Shown here: positions 26,038 to 35,354 of the stretch, in pieces
Layout of the letters: each line of letters starts with the position of its first letter
How positions within the stretch are numbered: position 1 is the stretch's first letter
NCBI RefSeq assembly: GCF_002968295.1
Contig: NZ_CP134399.1
Location: 558,001 to 622,000 of the forward strand
From: Mycobacterium sp. ITM-2016-00317
GTDB lineage: Bacteria; Actinomycetota; Actinomycetes; Mycobacteriales; Mycobacteriaceae
Length of the DNA stretch: 64,000 bases
Direction: 5' to 3'
The notes under the pieces: generated by a model
What the model was told of the DNA's origin: nothing
What the model saw: the letters and a program-made list of their open reading frames with translations, nothing else
The model's database searches: none
Position numbers and translations under genes: made by a program

Positions 26038-26101
26038 ATTCAGCGTTGAATTAATGCCTGCAGCGTAAGCCCCGCGCGGGAGTAATTCAATAGCTGTTGA
26101 A
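26038..26101. promoter_or_regulatory. Two dyad operators in the TetR/membrane-protein divergent promoter
   Basis: ATTCAGCGTTGAAT (26038-26051; perfect five-base arms) and TTCAATAGCTGTTGAA (26086-26101; one mismatched pair) share TTCA/TGAA arms and flank the short intergenic region, one near each gene. Suits autoregulation plus control of the membrane gene by the TetR protein. Confidence 0.65.
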
Positions 26102-26119
26102 AAGTGGTACCGTCGGCGC

Positions 26120-26755
26120 GTGCCGCGATCTGCCGAACCCACCAAGCGCCGGGGACGTCGGCAGGGCGGACCGGTGTCGAAGGACACGGTGCTGGCGGTG
26201 GCGAAACTGCGCTTCGCGAAGGACGGCTACGAGAAGACGACGCTGCGCGCGATCGCCGACGAGGCCGACGTCGACCCGTCGATGGTGTTGTACCTGTTCG
26301 GCTCGAAGGAGCAGCTGTTCCGCGAATCGCTGCGACTGATCATCGATCCCGAGGTGCTGGTGGCGGCGCTGACCGGGGCCGACGGTGGCGACGCCGACAT
26401 CGGGACCAGGGTGGTGCGCACCTATCTCGGGATCTGGGAGTCCCCGGAGAGCGCGGAGTCGATGCAGGTGATGCTCTCCTCGGCGACCTCGAATCCCGAT
26501 GCCCACGAAGCGTTCCGGAGCTTCATGCAGCACTATGTGCTGACCGCGGTGTCCGGTGAGCTCGGCGGCGGCCCGCAGGCACGTCTGCGCGCCATGCTGG
26601 CGGCGAGCAGCCTGGTCGGCACCGCGCTGCTGCGCTACGTGCTGAAGGTGGCGCCGCTGTCGGAACTGTCGGCCGAGGAGGTGGTCCGGCTCGTCGCGCC
26701 GACCGTCACCCGGTATCTGACCGCCGACGCCGACGAACTCGGCCTACCCGAGTAG
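26120..26755 (+). CDS. TetR-family transcriptional regulator
   Basis: 211 residues from GTG 26120. N-terminal helix-turn-helix: LRFAKDGYEKTTLRAIADEA, then VDPSMVLYLFGSKEQLFRES; C-terminal ligand domain of the TetR_C type. Divergent from the membrane protein at 25025-26023, with operators between. Its end overlaps the convergent GAP-family gene by 12 bases. Confidence 0.92.
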   Translation: MPRSAEPTKRRGRRQGGPVSKDTVLAVAKLRFAKDGYEKTTLRAIADEADVDPSMVLYLFGSKEQLFRESLRLIIDPEVLVAALTGADGGDADIGTRVVRTYLGIWESPESAESMQVMLSSATSNPDAHEAFRSFMQHYVLTAVSGELGGGPQARLRAMLAASSLVGTALLRYVLKVAPLSELSAEEVVRLVAPTVTRYLTADADELGLPE

Positions 26756-27421
26756 GGCGTGAATTCCCTTGTACAGCACCATCGCACCGATGACGACGAG
26801 GATCGCCGCGACCAGCGCGGCATGCCGGCGCTCCATCCAGTCGTTGAGCCGGGTGAGTGCCGGGTCCAGTCGCCGGCCGGAGATCGAGTAGCCGAGGATC
26901 GGCAGGGCGACCGTCACGCCCGCGACAGCGACGAACCAGACCACCGCGCCATACACCGAAGGGTATTCCAGGCCCGCCGATCCGATCGCCAAACCCGCTG
27001 CGACACAGATCAACAGCACCTTCGGGTTGAGCACGGTCAGCGCCGCGGCCATCCCGCCGGCCTTGGCCGGGGTCAGCGTGCTCATCCTGGTCATCCAACC
27101 CGGCATGTGTTCGGACTTCTCCCGCGTCAGCCAGCGGTAGCCGCCGAACACGATGAGCGCGCCGCCGACCACGATGCGCAGCCACGACGCCCAGCCCGGA
27201 GGGTGCCCACCGATTCCACCGATCAAGCTGGACAGCTGCAGGGCCAGGACGGTCAGCACGGTCAGGCCGATCAGCCAGCCGATCAGGAACGCCAGGCCCG
27301 TCGGACGCGGGCGGGCACTGCGCAACACCAGAACCGCGGGGATGATCGACAGCGGCGACAGCGCGATCACCAGCGCGAGTGGAATGAGCTCTGTCAGGAT
27401 CGAGCTCCAGCTAGCCGACAC
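26744..27421 (-). CDS. GAP (Sap) family integral membrane protein
   Basis: 225 residues with six predicted helices: an N-terminal pair (LIPLALVIALSPLSIIPAVL), a conserved LNPKVLLICVAAG segment in the middle, and LVAAILVVIGAMVLYKG at the end. This is the Sap/GAP family, linked in mycobacteria to export of surface glycolipids (GAP for glycopeptidolipid addressing protein). It resembles LysE/TerC transporters in fold. Substrate cannot be read from sequence. Start GTG 27421. Confidence 0.8.
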   Translation of the reverse strand: MSASWSSILTELIPLALVIALSPLSIIPAVLVLRSARPRPTGLAFLIGWLIGLTVLTVLALQLSSLIGGIGGHPPGWASWLRIVVGGALIVFGGYRWLTREKSEHMPGWMTRMSTLTPAKAGGMAAALTVLNPKVLLICVAAGLAIGSAGLEYPSVYGAVVWFVAVAGVTVALPILGYSISGRRLDPALTRLNDWMERRHAALVAAILVVIGAMVLYKGIHALLG

Positions 27422-27513
27422 CGGGAGAAGTTAGCATTCGCGGGGCACAGCGGGGCGTCGATGAGTCCGGCCGCCCGTCCGGGTCGATACCTGAGACGGG
27501 AGAGGAGGATCGC

Positions 27514-27867
27514 ATGTCCATCGAGCACGCACTCGCGGTGGTGCACGTCAGCGACCTCGGCGCCAGTGGGCGGTGGTACACGTCGCTGTTCGGGCGCGCC
27601 GCGGACAACAACCCGATGTCCACGCTGGTCGAGTGGCAGGTGCTACCGGGTGCCTGGGTGCAGGTGTTTCACGACCCGGATCGCGCCGGCACCGACGAAA
27701 TCAACTTCGCGGTCGACGATCTGGAGAGCCACATCGCCGAGTTGCGGGAGCGCGGCCTGGATCCCGGCGACATCGTCGAAGCGAGCAAGGGGGTGCGGCT
27801 GTCCCGGTTTCCGGATCCCGACGGCAACGTGATCAGCCTCATCGGTGGCTTCCGCGTCGAATACTGA
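27514..27867 (+). CDS. VOC (glyoxalase/bleomycin-resistance) family protein
   Basis: 117 residues, two beta-alpha-beta-beta-beta units: ALAVVHVSDLGASGRWYTSL and FAVDDLESHIAELRERG, ending FPDPDGNVISLIGGF. This is a single-domain member that would dimerise; the metal-binding residues of glyoxalase I are only partly kept, so enzymatic activity is uncertain. AGGAGG precedes ATG. Monocistronic by position. Confidence 0.85.
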   Translation: MSIEHALAVVHVSDLGASGRWYTSLFGRAADNNPMSTLVEWQVLPGAWVQVFHDPDRAGTDEINFAVDDLESHIAELRERGLDPGDIVEASKGVRLSRFPDPDGNVISLIGGFRVEY

Positions 27868-27874
27868 CTCGACG

Positions 27875-28162
27875 TCAGTGGGGGATGGGGAGCTTCAGCC
27901 GGAACTCGAGGACCTCGCGGATCGTCCCGGCGTCCTGGCCCCGCATCCGGAACAACGCGGACAGAAGCTCGTACTGCGCCGCGCGGGCCAACTCGGATGC
28001 GCGGGCGGCGACCGCGACGATCTCGTCGCCCAGTTCCGCCTCGGTCAGGTGGACGACGTTCGGGGACAGGTCGATCCGCTGTATCTGCCCGTTGAGATAG
28101 GCGGTGGCCGTGACGGTCAGGCTCGCGTTGCTCGCCGAGAACACCGGCTCGGGGAGTGTCAC
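27875..28162 (-). CDS. YbaB/EspL-like small protein of type VII secretion cassette
   Basis: 95 residues starting GTG 28162, whose GTGA overlaps the stop of the EspC-like gene. The pattern of a short beta region (VTATAYLNGQIQRIDLSP) and a long C-terminal helix fits the YbaB/EbfC fold used by ESX-associated EspL-type proteins, thought to act as cytosolic helpers for Esp substrates. Low sequence identity to any named protein that I can recall; assignment depends on gene context. Confidence 0.6.
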   Translation of the reverse strand: MTLPEPVFSASNASLTVTATAYLNGQIQRIDLSPNVVHLTEAELGDEIVAVAARASELARAAQYELLSALFRMRGQDAGTIREVLEFRLKLPIPH

Positions 28163-28491
28163 CGGTGACCCGGTCTCATCGTGCCGCCGATGTTGCCGCC
28201 CGAATCCTGGTCCGTCCATGCGTACTTCTCGGCCGCACTGTCGAGATTCTCAGCCAGGGCTTCGGACATCAACCGCACTGCGGTACCGGCTTTCGCTTTC
28301 GCCAGCGCTGCGTCCTGTGCGGCGAGGTAGGTGGACCTGCAAGCGATCCCGTGGCTCCTCAGCACCGAGCCTGCCTCGGTGGCCGTCAGCGGAGCGGCAT
28401 CCGCGATGTCCGCGGCGGCATCACGCTGGCGGCTGGACAGATCTCGCAGATGCGAAGGAACAACGTGAAGTTCACCGCCAGGAGAAGTCAT
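28159..28491 (-). CDS. EspC/EspF-like ESX secretion-associated protein
   Basis: 110 residues, helical hairpin protein: VVPSHLRDLSSRQRDAAADI, then a second helix ending AAEKYAWTDQDSGG, which contains a YxxxD type VII secretion signal (YAWTD). Size and motif position match EspC/EspF. It is expected to be secreted with its EspA/E-like partner encoded just upstream (eight-base gap). No ESX core genes are in this window, so it must use a system encoded elsewhere. Confidence 0.78.
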   Translation of the reverse strand: MTSPGGELHVVPSHLRDLSSRQRDAAADIADAAPLTATEAGSVLRSHGIACRSTYLAAQDAALAKAKAGTAVRLMSEALAENLDSAAEKYAWTDQDSGGNIGGTMRPGHR

Positions 28492-28499
28492 CGTCTGCC

Positions 28500-29267
28500 T
28501 TACATGCGGATCGGGTAGCCGTCTCGGGCCACCTGGTCATACAGCGCCACCGCATCCATGAGCGTCGCGGCGGCACGTGTGGAATGGGCAGTCAACTGCG
28601 TCATGTGCCAGATGCATATCGGCATGGCGGCAGCGACCGCGGCCGTCTCGATCGCGTGCGCGACTGCCTTGCCGTGCTTGCCGAGGGCACGCGCGGCCAA
28701 CGCGGGAACGATCGCGTTGCCCATCACCGTCGCGGCCTCGTTGAACGCGCGGCGCGCAGCGCGGACCTCACCAGCTTCTGCCGACAGCGCCATACGGACT
28801 TTCAGGTCGGCATCCACGATCTTCCGGACCCGGGCAAGCTGCTGCTCGTTGGCCTCCTGGTAGGCCTGCGAAGCCTCACCGCGCCAGCGATGGTCGGGCA
28901 TCGCCGAATCGAGCGTCTCGCCGACCTGATTGAACCGCTGGGCGCTTTCGCTGTACGTGTCGCCTTCAGTCGGGATGTTCGCGCCGCCACACTGGTCCTC
29001 CATCACGGTGACCATCTTCAAACCTCCTTCGATGATCAACGTCCGCGTAGCCAGGGGGAGGAGGCCCTGCGCCACACTCGCGACATCGCCGAAATCCCCC
29101 GCGAGGTTCCACACGGCATCGGGGCCGAGATCAGCGGCTATGTCGCCGACCGCGAAGAGGCTGGTGATCGCCTCGCCTGCCGTGCCGATGGGGCCGACAG
29201 GGTCGGCCCGTTGCATCGACTCACCGACTCGCTGCATCAGATCGCTGTAGAAGTCGAAGAGGCTCAA
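28500..29267 (-). CDS. EspA/EspE-like type VII secretion substrate
   Basis: About 255 residues from TTG 29267, which has GGGGGA five bases upstream; longer frame upstream lacks conservation. N-terminal MSLFDFYSDLMQRVGES, a helical WxG-containing middle (DHRWRGEASQAYQEANEQQ), and a long C-terminal helical region with hydrophobic Ala-rich helices (AHAIETAAVAAAMPICIWH). This is the EspA/EspE layout. First gene of the three-gene cassette with the EspC-like and YbaB-like genes; divergent from a DUF2510 gene. The secreted role is unknown. Confidence 0.72.
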   Translation of the reverse strand: MSLFDFYSDLMQRVGESMQRADPVGPIGTAGEAITSLFAVGDIAADLGPDAVWNLAGDFGDVASVAQGLLPLATRTLIIEGGLKMVTVMEDQCGGANIPTEGDTYSESAQRFNQVGETLDSAMPDHRWRGEASQAYQEANEQQLARVRKIVDADLKVRMALSAEAGEVRAARRAFNEAATVMGNAIVPALAARALGKHGKAVAHAIETAAVAAAMPICIWHMTQLTAHSTRAAATLMDAVALYDQVARDGYPIRM

Positions 29268-29381
29268 AGGCAATCCCCCAATCGTCCCTGTCGACCGTAA
29301 CCCGATGACGAGGTATTCCGGTGCGCCAATCTGCCGCCGGGCGTGGGTACGATTCGGCGAGGGCTGAGGGGAGGTGCCGGC

Positions 29382-30170
29382 ATGGAGGAATACGGAATCC
29401 GCACCGGCACCTCGGGCTGGTTCGCCGACCCGTGGAACCCGGCGTCGTTGAGGTACTTCGACGGTGACCGATGGACCGGCCACGTCATGGATTCTCCGGC
29501 CGCAGCGCTTCCGCAGATCGCCGGGTATCCGCTCGGCGAGACCATTCTCTATCTGAGGGCGATCGTCAGTAGGTTCGACCGCGACATCGCCTGCGCCATC
29601 GAGGGAGACGACGGGCGACACCTCGGCTGGATCGGACCTGCGGCCGATGTGCCGGCTCTACGACTGAGCGCCTCGGATCAGAAGTTCGCGATGCTCGACC
29701 CCGGTGGTGCATCGAAAGCGTTCATCGTGCGTGCCGGTGGCCGAAATGACCAGCGCCTCACCTTGATCGACAACGAGGGCCGGCTTCTGGGGCAGCTGCG
29801 ACAAGTCAGTACGTACTGGCGTCAACTGTTGCGCACATCGCGGATCACGATGCAGATCGAGTCCAGGGAACATGAATTGGCGAAGGCGGATGTGTCCATC
29901 GATCCCCACAGACGTGATGCGCGCGTGGCCGAACCGATCCGCGACGGCACCGGGGGAGTATTGGCGACCGTGGAACGGCAATGGCGACCCACCTCGTCGA
30001 TGACCGACCACTTCGACTACCGGCTGAACTGTCTGCGCAGAAGCTCCGATCCTTTGCCGACGCTGTTGCTGGTCACCGCCTTCGCGCACTATCTCTATGA
30101 CCGGCTGGCGGTGGGCGGTGCCGTGGGAGCACTGGGGAAGGCGATCTCGCGTCCGACATGGGAGGTATGA
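29382..30170 (+). CDS. DUF2510-domain protein
   Basis: 262 residues from ATG 29382 with GGGGAGG upstream. The N-terminus GWFADPWNPASLRYFDGDRW plus T is a DUF2510 module, common at the start of actinobacterial envelope and type VII-associated proteins. The remaining ~230 residues are beta-rich (ACAIEGDDGRHLGWIG, LTLIDNEGRLLGQLRQ), possibly a scramblase/LURP-like barrel; this is uncertain. Near the C-terminus a hydrophobic stretch (PTLLLVTAFAHYLYD) may associate with the membrane. Divergent from the Esp cassette. Confidence 0.6.
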   Translation: MEEYGIRTGTSGWFADPWNPASLRYFDGDRWTGHVMDSPAAALPQIAGYPLGETILYLRAIVSRFDRDIACAIEGDDGRHLGWIGPAADVPALRLSASDQKFAMLDPGGASKAFIVRAGGRNDQRLTLIDNEGRLLGQLRQVSTYWRQLLRTSRITMQIESREHELAKADVSIDPHRRDARVAEPIRDGTGGVLATVERQWRPTSSMTDHFDYRLNCLRRSSDPLPTLLLVTAFAHYLYDRLAVGGAVGALGKAISRPTWEV

Positions 30171-30218
30171 AGCACCCGTCGGCGACACTGCAATTCGGCG
30201 CCGGCGTGCCGGGCCCGG

Positions 30219-30836
30219 TCAGGTGCCTTCGAACTCGTTCTGTCCCAGGCCGTCGAGGAACCGCGGCCCCAGCAGGCCGAGCTCGTCCAGATAGGCGGCA
30301 CCCCAGGCGCCGAACGGGTGGTGCGCCAGGTACTCGTTGCGGAAGCGGTCGTCCTCGGACACCTCGGTGGTGCAGAACGACGGGATCACCAGGTCGACCA
30401 CCGGACTGCCGCGCTCGACCTCCGAAAGCATCAGCGGCGCGTTGGCGCCCAGGAACCGGTCGATGACCCAACCGTCCTCGCCCAGCCAGACCGACGACCT
30501 GATCTTGAGGACGACGTGCTCGGCCCGCGAGACGATCTGGCCGGCCACCAACGGGTCGAGCTCGCGCTCGGCCTCGTAGCGGGTGCCGCCGGCCGCAGGT
30601 CCCTTGGCGGTCATGGTGCCGATCGCGTCGTCGCCCAGCGCCGCCACCAACTCGGCCGGGGAGGCGTCCAGATTCTCGGGTGCGGCGCCCTGAATCCGCA
30701 CGCGCACCGCGTAGCCGTCCGCGGCAAACAGGTAGGCCTGCGCGATCAGCGCCGGAGTCGGGTCGGACGCAGCGACGGCAGGCATCTGGCGGACGAAGAA
30801 CTTCCGTTCGAACTCGAAGTCGCCGGATTCGGCCAT
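30219..30836 (-). CDS. CYTH-domain protein (triphosphatase/class IV cyclase-like)
   Basis: 205 residues. Starts with the ExExK signature in FEFERKFFV, then AYLFAADGYAVRVRIQG (basic phosphate-binding strand), GTMTAKGPAAGGTRYEAERE, and acidic metal-binding strand WVIDRFLG with LSEVERGS. CYTH tunnels hydrolyse inorganic triphosphate or nucleoside triphosphates; the exact substrate is unknown. It lies divergent from clpB. Confidence 0.85.
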   Translation of the reverse strand: MAESGDFEFERKFFVRQMPAVAASDPTPALIAQAYLFAADGYAVRVRIQGAAPENLDASPAELVAALGDDAIGTMTAKGPAAGGTRYEAERELDPLVAGQIVSRAEHVVLKIRSSVWLGEDGWVIDRFLGANAPLMLSEVERGSPVVDLVIPSFCTTEVSEDDRFRNEYLAHHPFGAWGAAYLDELGLLGPRFLDGLGQNEFEGT

Positions 30837-30918
30837 AGCGCGAGGCTAACCCGGGCAGCCCCGCCGGGGCGGGTAGGCCGTCCGCGACTCGCGGTGCCGA
30901 TCTGGCAAAATAGTCAGA

Positions 30919-30939
30919 GTTGAGCGGAACACACTCAAC
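30919..30939 (+). promoter_or_regulatory. HAIR element (HspR operator) upstream of clpB
   Basis: GTTGAGC-N7-ACTCAAC, perfectly symmetric in its arms, 78 bases before the clpB start. Links clpB to the HspR regulon with the dnaK operon. Confidence 0.88.
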
Positions 30940-31016
30940 CTTGACGGCGTTGCTTTAGGGGACAAGCATTTCATGGGCCGGTTGTGCGGCCCTTCGGACA
31001 TGGAAAGGGAGACATC

Positions 31017-33563
31017 GTGGACTCCTTCAATCCGACCACCAAGACCCAGGCGGCCTTGACGTCGGCGCTACAGGCGGCAACCACTGCAGGCAACCCGCAG
31101 ATCACGCCTGCCCACCTGCTGATGGCGTTGCTGACACAGAACGACGGTATCGCCGCACCACTGTTGGAGGCCGTCGGCGTCGACCCCGGCACCGTCCGGG
31201 CCGAGACCCAGCGTCTGCTCGACCGGCTGCCCACCGTGAGCGGCTCCACCACCCAGCCCCAGCTGGCCCCGCAGGCGATCGCAGCCATCACCGCGGCCAC
31301 TCACCTGGCCACCGAGATGGCCGACGAATACGTCTCCACCGAGCATCTGCTCGTCGGGCTGGCCACCGGCGATGCCGACACCGCCAAACTGCTGACCGGC
31401 CACGGCGCGTCCCCGCAGGCGTTGCGGGAGGCGTTCGTCAAGGTCCGCGGCAGTGCGCGGGTCACCAGCCCCGACCCCGAGGGCACCTACCAGGCGCTGG
31501 AGAAGTACTCCACCGACCTGACCGCCCGCGCCCGGGAAGGCAAGCTCGACCCGGTCATCGGCCGTGACACCGAGATCCGCCGGGTGGTGCAGGTGCTGAG
31601 CCGCCGCACCAAGAACAACCCGGTGCTCATCGGCGAGCCCGGCGTCGGCAAGACCGCGATCGTGGAGGGTCTGGCCCAGCGCATCGTCGCCGGCGACGTG
31701 CCCGAGAGTCTGCGCGACAAGACCGTCGTGTCCCTGGACCTCGGCTCGATGGTGGCCGGCGCCAAGTACCGCGGTGAGTTCGAGGAGCGGCTCAAGGCCG
31801 TCCTCGACGACATCAAGAACTCGGCCGGCCAGATCATCACGTTCATCGACGAGCTGCACACCATCGTCGGCGCCGGTGCGACCGGTGAATCGGCGATGGA
31901 CGCGGGCAACATGATCAAGCCGATGCTGGCCCGCGGCGAGCTGCGGCTCGTCGGCGCGACCACGCTCGACGAATACCGCAAGTACATCGAGAAGGACGCC
32001 GCGCTGGAGCGCCGGTTCCAGCAGGTGCTGGTCGGCGAACCGTCGGTGGAGGACACCGTCGGCATCCTGCGTGGCCTCAAGGAGCGCTACGAGGTGCACC
32101 ACGGTGTCCGCATCACCGACTCGGCGCTGGTCTCGGCGGCCACGCTGAGCGACCGCTACATCACCGCGCGCTTCCTGCCGGACAAGGCCATCGACCTGGT
32201 CGACGAGGCCGCATCGCGGCTGCGCATGGAGATCGACTCCCGGCCCGTCGAGATCGACGAGGTCGAGCGGCTGGTCCGTCGCCTCGAGATCGAGGAGATG
32301 GCGCTGGAGAAGGAAGAGGACGCCGCCTCCAAGGAGCGGCTGGAGAAGCTGCGCTCCGAGCTGGCCGACCAGAAGGAGAAGCTCTCCGAGCTGACCACGC
32401 GGTGGCAGAACGAGAAGAACGCCATCGACATCGTCCGCGAGCTCAAGGAACAGCTGGAGGACCTGCGCGGAGCGGCCGACCGGGCCGAACGCGACGGCGA
32501 TCTGGCCAAGGCTGCCGAGCTGCGCTACGGGCGGATCCCCGAGGTCGAGAAGAAGCTCGACGCGGCCATTCCGACCGCGCAGGCGCAGGAGAACGTGATG
32601 CTCAAGGAGGAGGTCGGGCCCGACGACATCGCCGACGTGGTGTCGGCCTGGACCGGCATCCCGGCCGGCCGGATGCTCGAAGGCGAGACGGCCAAGCTGC
32701 TGCGCATGGAGGACGAGCTGGGCAAGCGCGTCGTCGGTCAGAAGAGGGCCGTCCAGGCCGTCTCCGATGCGGTGCGCCGGAGCCGGGCCGGGGTCGCCGA
32801 CCCGAACCGGCCGACGGGCTCGTTCATGTTCCTGGGCCCGACCGGTGTCGGTAAGACCGAGCTGGCCAAGGCGCTGGCGGAGTTCCTGTTCGACGACGAA
32901 CGCGCGATGGTGCGCATCGACATGAGCGAGTACGGCGAGAAGCACTCGGTGGCCCGGCTGGTCGGTGCTCCTCCCGGCTACATCGGTTACGACCAGGGTG
33001 GTCAGCTGACCGAGGCGGTGCGCCGGCGTCCGTACACGGTGATCCTGTTCGACGAGATCGAGAAGGCCCACCCGGACGTGTTCGACGTGCTGCTGCAGGT
33101 GCTCGACGAGGGCCGGCTGACCGACGGTCAGGGCCGCACGGTCGACTTCCGCAACACCATCCTGATCCTGACGTCCAACCTGGGCGCAGGCGGCTCCGAC
33201 GAGCAGGTGATGGCGGCGGTGCGCTCGGCGTTCAAGCCGGAGTTCATCAACCGCCTCGACGACGTGATCATCTTCGACGGCCTCAACCCGGAGGAACTGG
33301 TCTCGATCGTCGACATCCAGCTGGCTCAGCTGCAGAAGCGGCTGGCCCAGCGCAGGCTGCACCTGGAGGTCTCGCAGCCTGCGAAGAAGTGGCTGGCAGA
33401 GCGTGGTTTCGACCCGCTCTACGGCGCCCGTCCGCTGCGCCGGCTGGTGCAGCAGGCGATCGGCGACCAGCTGGCCAGGCTGCTGCTGGCCGGTGACGTG
33501 CACGACGGCGACGTGGTGCCGGTGAACGTGAGCCCGGACGGCGACAAGCTGGTTCTGGGCTGA
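31017..33563 (+). CDS. clpB: ClpB disaggregase (Hsp100)
   Basis: 848 residues, the same length as M. tuberculosis ClpB. Clp N-domain (1-150), first AAA+ module with GEPGVGKT (about 206) and [13 protein letters not shown], a coiled-coil middle domain (about 400-530; basic/acidic heptads), second AAA+ module with GPTGVGKT (about 607), the [19 protein letters not shown]alker B and arginine-finger region, and C-terminal [15 protein letters not shown]. Start GTG 31017 ([14 protein letters not shown]) with GGAAAGGGAG upstream. Works with DnaK/DnaJ/GrpE to recover aggregated protein. HspR operator upstream, strong terminator downstream. Confidence 0.98.
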   Translation: MDSFNPTTKTQAALTSALQAATTAGNPQITPAHLLMALLTQNDGIAAPLLEAVGVDPGTVRAETQRLLDRLPTVSGSTTQPQLAPQAIAAITAATHLATEMADEYVSTEHLLVGLATGDADTAKLLTGHGASPQALREAFVKVRGSARVTSPDPEGTYQALEKYSTDLTARAREGKLDPVIGRDTEIRRVVQVLSRRTKNNPVLIGEPGVGKTAIVEGLAQRIVAGDVPESLRDKTVVSLDLGSMVAGAKYRGEFEERLKAVLDDIKNSAGQIITFIDELHTIVGAGATGESAMDAGNMIKPMLARGELRLVGATTLDEYRKYIEKDAALERRFQQVLVGEPSVEDTVGILRGLKERYEVHHGVRITDSALVSAATLSDRYITARFLPDKAIDLVDEAASRLRMEIDSRPVEIDEVERLVRRLEIEEMALEKEEDAASKERLEKLRSELADQKEKLSELTTRWQNEKNAIDIVRELKEQLEDLRGAADRAERDGDLAKAAELRYGRIPEVEKKLDAAIPTAQAQENVMLKEEVGPDDIADVVSAWTGIPAGRMLEGETAKLLRMEDELGKRVVGQKRAVQAVSDAVRRSRAGVADPNRPTGSFMFLGPTGVGKTELAKALAEFLFDDERAMVRIDMSEYGEKHSVARLVGAPPGYIGYDQGGQLTEAVRRRPYTVILFDEIEKAHPDVFDVLLQVLDEGRLTDGQGRTVDFRNTILILTSNLGAGGSDEQVMAAVRSAFKPEFINRLDDVIIFDGLNPEELVSIVDIQLAQLQKRLAQRRLHLEVSQPAKKWLAERGFDPLYGARPLRRLVQQAIGDQLARLLLAGDVHDGDVVPVNVSPDGDKLVLG

Positions 33564-33576
33564 TCTGACCGCGAAG

Positions 33577-33610
33577 ACCCCGTCACACCCTCGGGTGTGG
33601 CGGGGTTTTT
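33577..33610 (+). terminator. Rho-independent terminator of clpB
   Basis: A 13-bp stem (33577-33589 with 33594-33606, one G-T pair), short loop and a T-run (33606-33610), 14 bases after the clpB stop. The remaining ~160 bases up to ttfA show no other recognisable feature. Confidence 0.9.
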
Positions 33611-33771
33611 CGTGCCGACCTCACCGAGAGGGCGTCCAGCGCGTCATCCGGGCCGGAATCGCGCTCCAGGCGCACTCTCGGCGCCGGTTCGCCCGGGCAG
33701 TCTGCCCCGAGACCGGGTTGTGACCCATTCGGATTCGGAGTGCACCGCATCGAGCGGATACTCTTGACCTA

Positions 33772-34557
33772 ATGGTTCCGCTCTGGTTCACGCTGTCCGC
33801 ACTCTGCTTCGTGGGTGCGGCGGTTCTGCTGTACGTCGATCAGGACCGACGCCGTGGACTCGGCCGTCGGCGCAAGTCGTGGGCGAAATCGCACGGCTTC
33901 GACTACGAGCAGGAATCCACCGACATCCTCAAGCGCTGGAAGCGCGGCGTGATGTCCACCGTGGGTGACGTGAGCGCCCGCAACGTGGTCCTCGGCCAGA
34001 TCCGCGGCGAGGCGGTCTTCATCTTCGACCTCGACGACGTGGCGACGGTGATCGCGCTGCACCGCAAGGTCGGCACCAACGTCGTCGTCGACATGCGCCT
34101 CAAGGGCATCAAGGAACCCCGGGAGAGCGACATTTGGCTGCTCGGGGCGATCGGCCCGCGGATGGTGTACTCGACCAACCTCGACGCCGCCCGCCGTGCC
34201 TGCGACCGCCGCATGGTGACGTTCGCCCACACCGCGCCCGACTGCGCCGAGATCATGTGGAACGAGCAGAACTGGACGCTGATCAGCATGCCGATCACCA
34301 GCACCAGGGCTCAGTGGGACGAGGGGCTGCGCACCGTGCGCCAGTTCAACGACCTGCTGCGGGTGCTGCCGCCGGTGCCGTCCGCGGCGGCGGGCCAGCC
34401 TGTCGCGCGTCGCGCCGGCTCGCCGAGCCGTCCGCTCACCCCCGCACCCGCCGGGCCGCCCCGGCCCGACGCCGGCCGGCCGGATGCGCAGCGGCGCAAC
34501 CCGCCGCCCCCGCCGCCGCCGCGTAACGGGCGGCAGTCGCCGAACTATCAGCGATAA
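33772..34557 (+). CDS. ttfA: TtfA-like trehalose monomycolate transport factor
   Basis: 261 residues: one N-terminal transmembrane helix (WFTLSALCFVGAAVLLYV), a cytoplasmic domain (SWAKSHGFDYEQE, FIFDLDDVATVIALHRKVG, IWLLGAIGPRMVYSTNLDAA) and a Pro-rich C-terminal tail ending in PPPPPPP then RNGRQSPNYQR. This matches Rv0383c/TtfA, an essential partner of the mycolate exporter MmpL3. It follows clpB as in other mycobacteria. ATG 33772; no close Shine-Dalgarno sequence. Confidence 0.88.
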   Translation: MVPLWFTLSALCFVGAAVLLYVDQDRRRGLGRRRKSWAKSHGFDYEQESTDILKRWKRGVMSTVGDVSARNVVLGQIRGEAVFIFDLDDVATVIALHRKVGTNVVVDMRLKGIKEPRESDIWLLGAIGPRMVYSTNLDAARRACDRRMVTFAHTAPDCAEIMWNEQNWTLISMPITSTRAQWDEGLRTVRQFNDLLRVLPPVPSAAAGQPVARRAGSPSRPLTPAPAGPPRPDAGRPDAQRRNPPPPPPPRNGRQSPNYQR

Positions 34558-34571
34558 GTATTCTCTGGGGC

Positions 34572-35348
34572 ATGTCCCGCCCCGTCGCCCTGATCACCGG
34601 ACCGACGTCCGGACTCGGTGAGGGTTTCGCGCGCCGGTACGCCGCCGACGGGTACGACCTGGTGCTGGTCGCCAGGGACGCCGCCCGGCTGGAACGCCTC
34701 GCCGCGGAACTGCGCGATGAGGCCGGGGCCCGCGTCGAGGAACTGCGCGCCGATCTCGCCGAGGCCGCCGACCGCGCCGTGGTCGCCGAGCGTCTGCGGG
34801 CCGGCGTCGACGTGCTGGTCAACAACGCAGGCTTCGGCACCTCCGGGGAGTTCTGGACCGCCGACTACGCGCTGCTGCAGTCCCAGCTCGATGTCAACGT
34901 CACCGCCGTCATGCAGCTCACCCACGCCGCACTGCCCTCGATGCTGGCCGCCGGGTCGGGCACCGTGCTCAACGTCGCGTCGGTGGCGGGCCTGCTGCCC
35001 GGCCGCGGATCGACCTATTCGGCGTCCAAGGCGTGGGTGGTGTCGTTCTCCGAGGGACTGGCCAACGGCCTCGGCGGCACCGGGGTCGGCGTGCACGCGC
35101 TGTGCCCCGGCTTCGTGCACACCGAGTTCCACGAACGCGCGGGCATCGACATGGCGGGCACGTCCTCGTTCCTGTGGCTCGAAGTCGACGATGTGGTCCG
35201 CGAGACGATGGCCGACATCGCCAAGGGGAAAGTGTTGATCGTCCCCGGGCTGCAGTACAAGGCGATCACCACCGGCAGCCGGGTGGTTCCGCGCAACCTG
35301 GTGCGCGCGTTGACGCGAGTGGTCGGCAAGGGCCGCGGGCGGACCTGA
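34572..35348 (+). CDS. Short-chain dehydrogenase/reductase
   Basis: 258 residues. Rossmann nucleotide motif ALITGPTSGLGEGFARRYA, LVNNAGFGTSGEFW (NNAG), catalytic Ser in VLNVASVAGLLPG, and YSASK (Tyr/Lys). The C-terminus extends to a basic end (RVVGKGRGRT). The cofactor preference and substrate are not evident; R at position after the first strand (ARDAARLERL) favours NADP. Fourteen bases after ttfA and seven before the following lipoprotein, so likely in one transcript. Confidence 0.9.
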   Translation: MSRPVALITGPTSGLGEGFARRYAADGYDLVLVARDAARLERLAAELRDEAGARVEELRADLAEAADRAVVAERLRAGVDVLVNNAGFGTSGEFWTADYALLQSQLDVNVTAVMQLTHAALPSMLAAGSGTVLNVASVAGLLPGRGSTYSASKAWVVSFSEGLANGLGGTGVGVHALCPGFVHTEFHERAGIDMAGTSSFLWLEVDDVVRETMADIAKGKVLIVPGLQYKAITTGSRVVPRNLVRALTRVVGKGRGRT

Positions 35349-35354
35349 GAACCT

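Noticed and set aside
31068..33503. An 811-codon minus-strand frame inside clpB
   Set aside because: Shadow of clpB codon bias; clpB is unmistakable on the plus strand.
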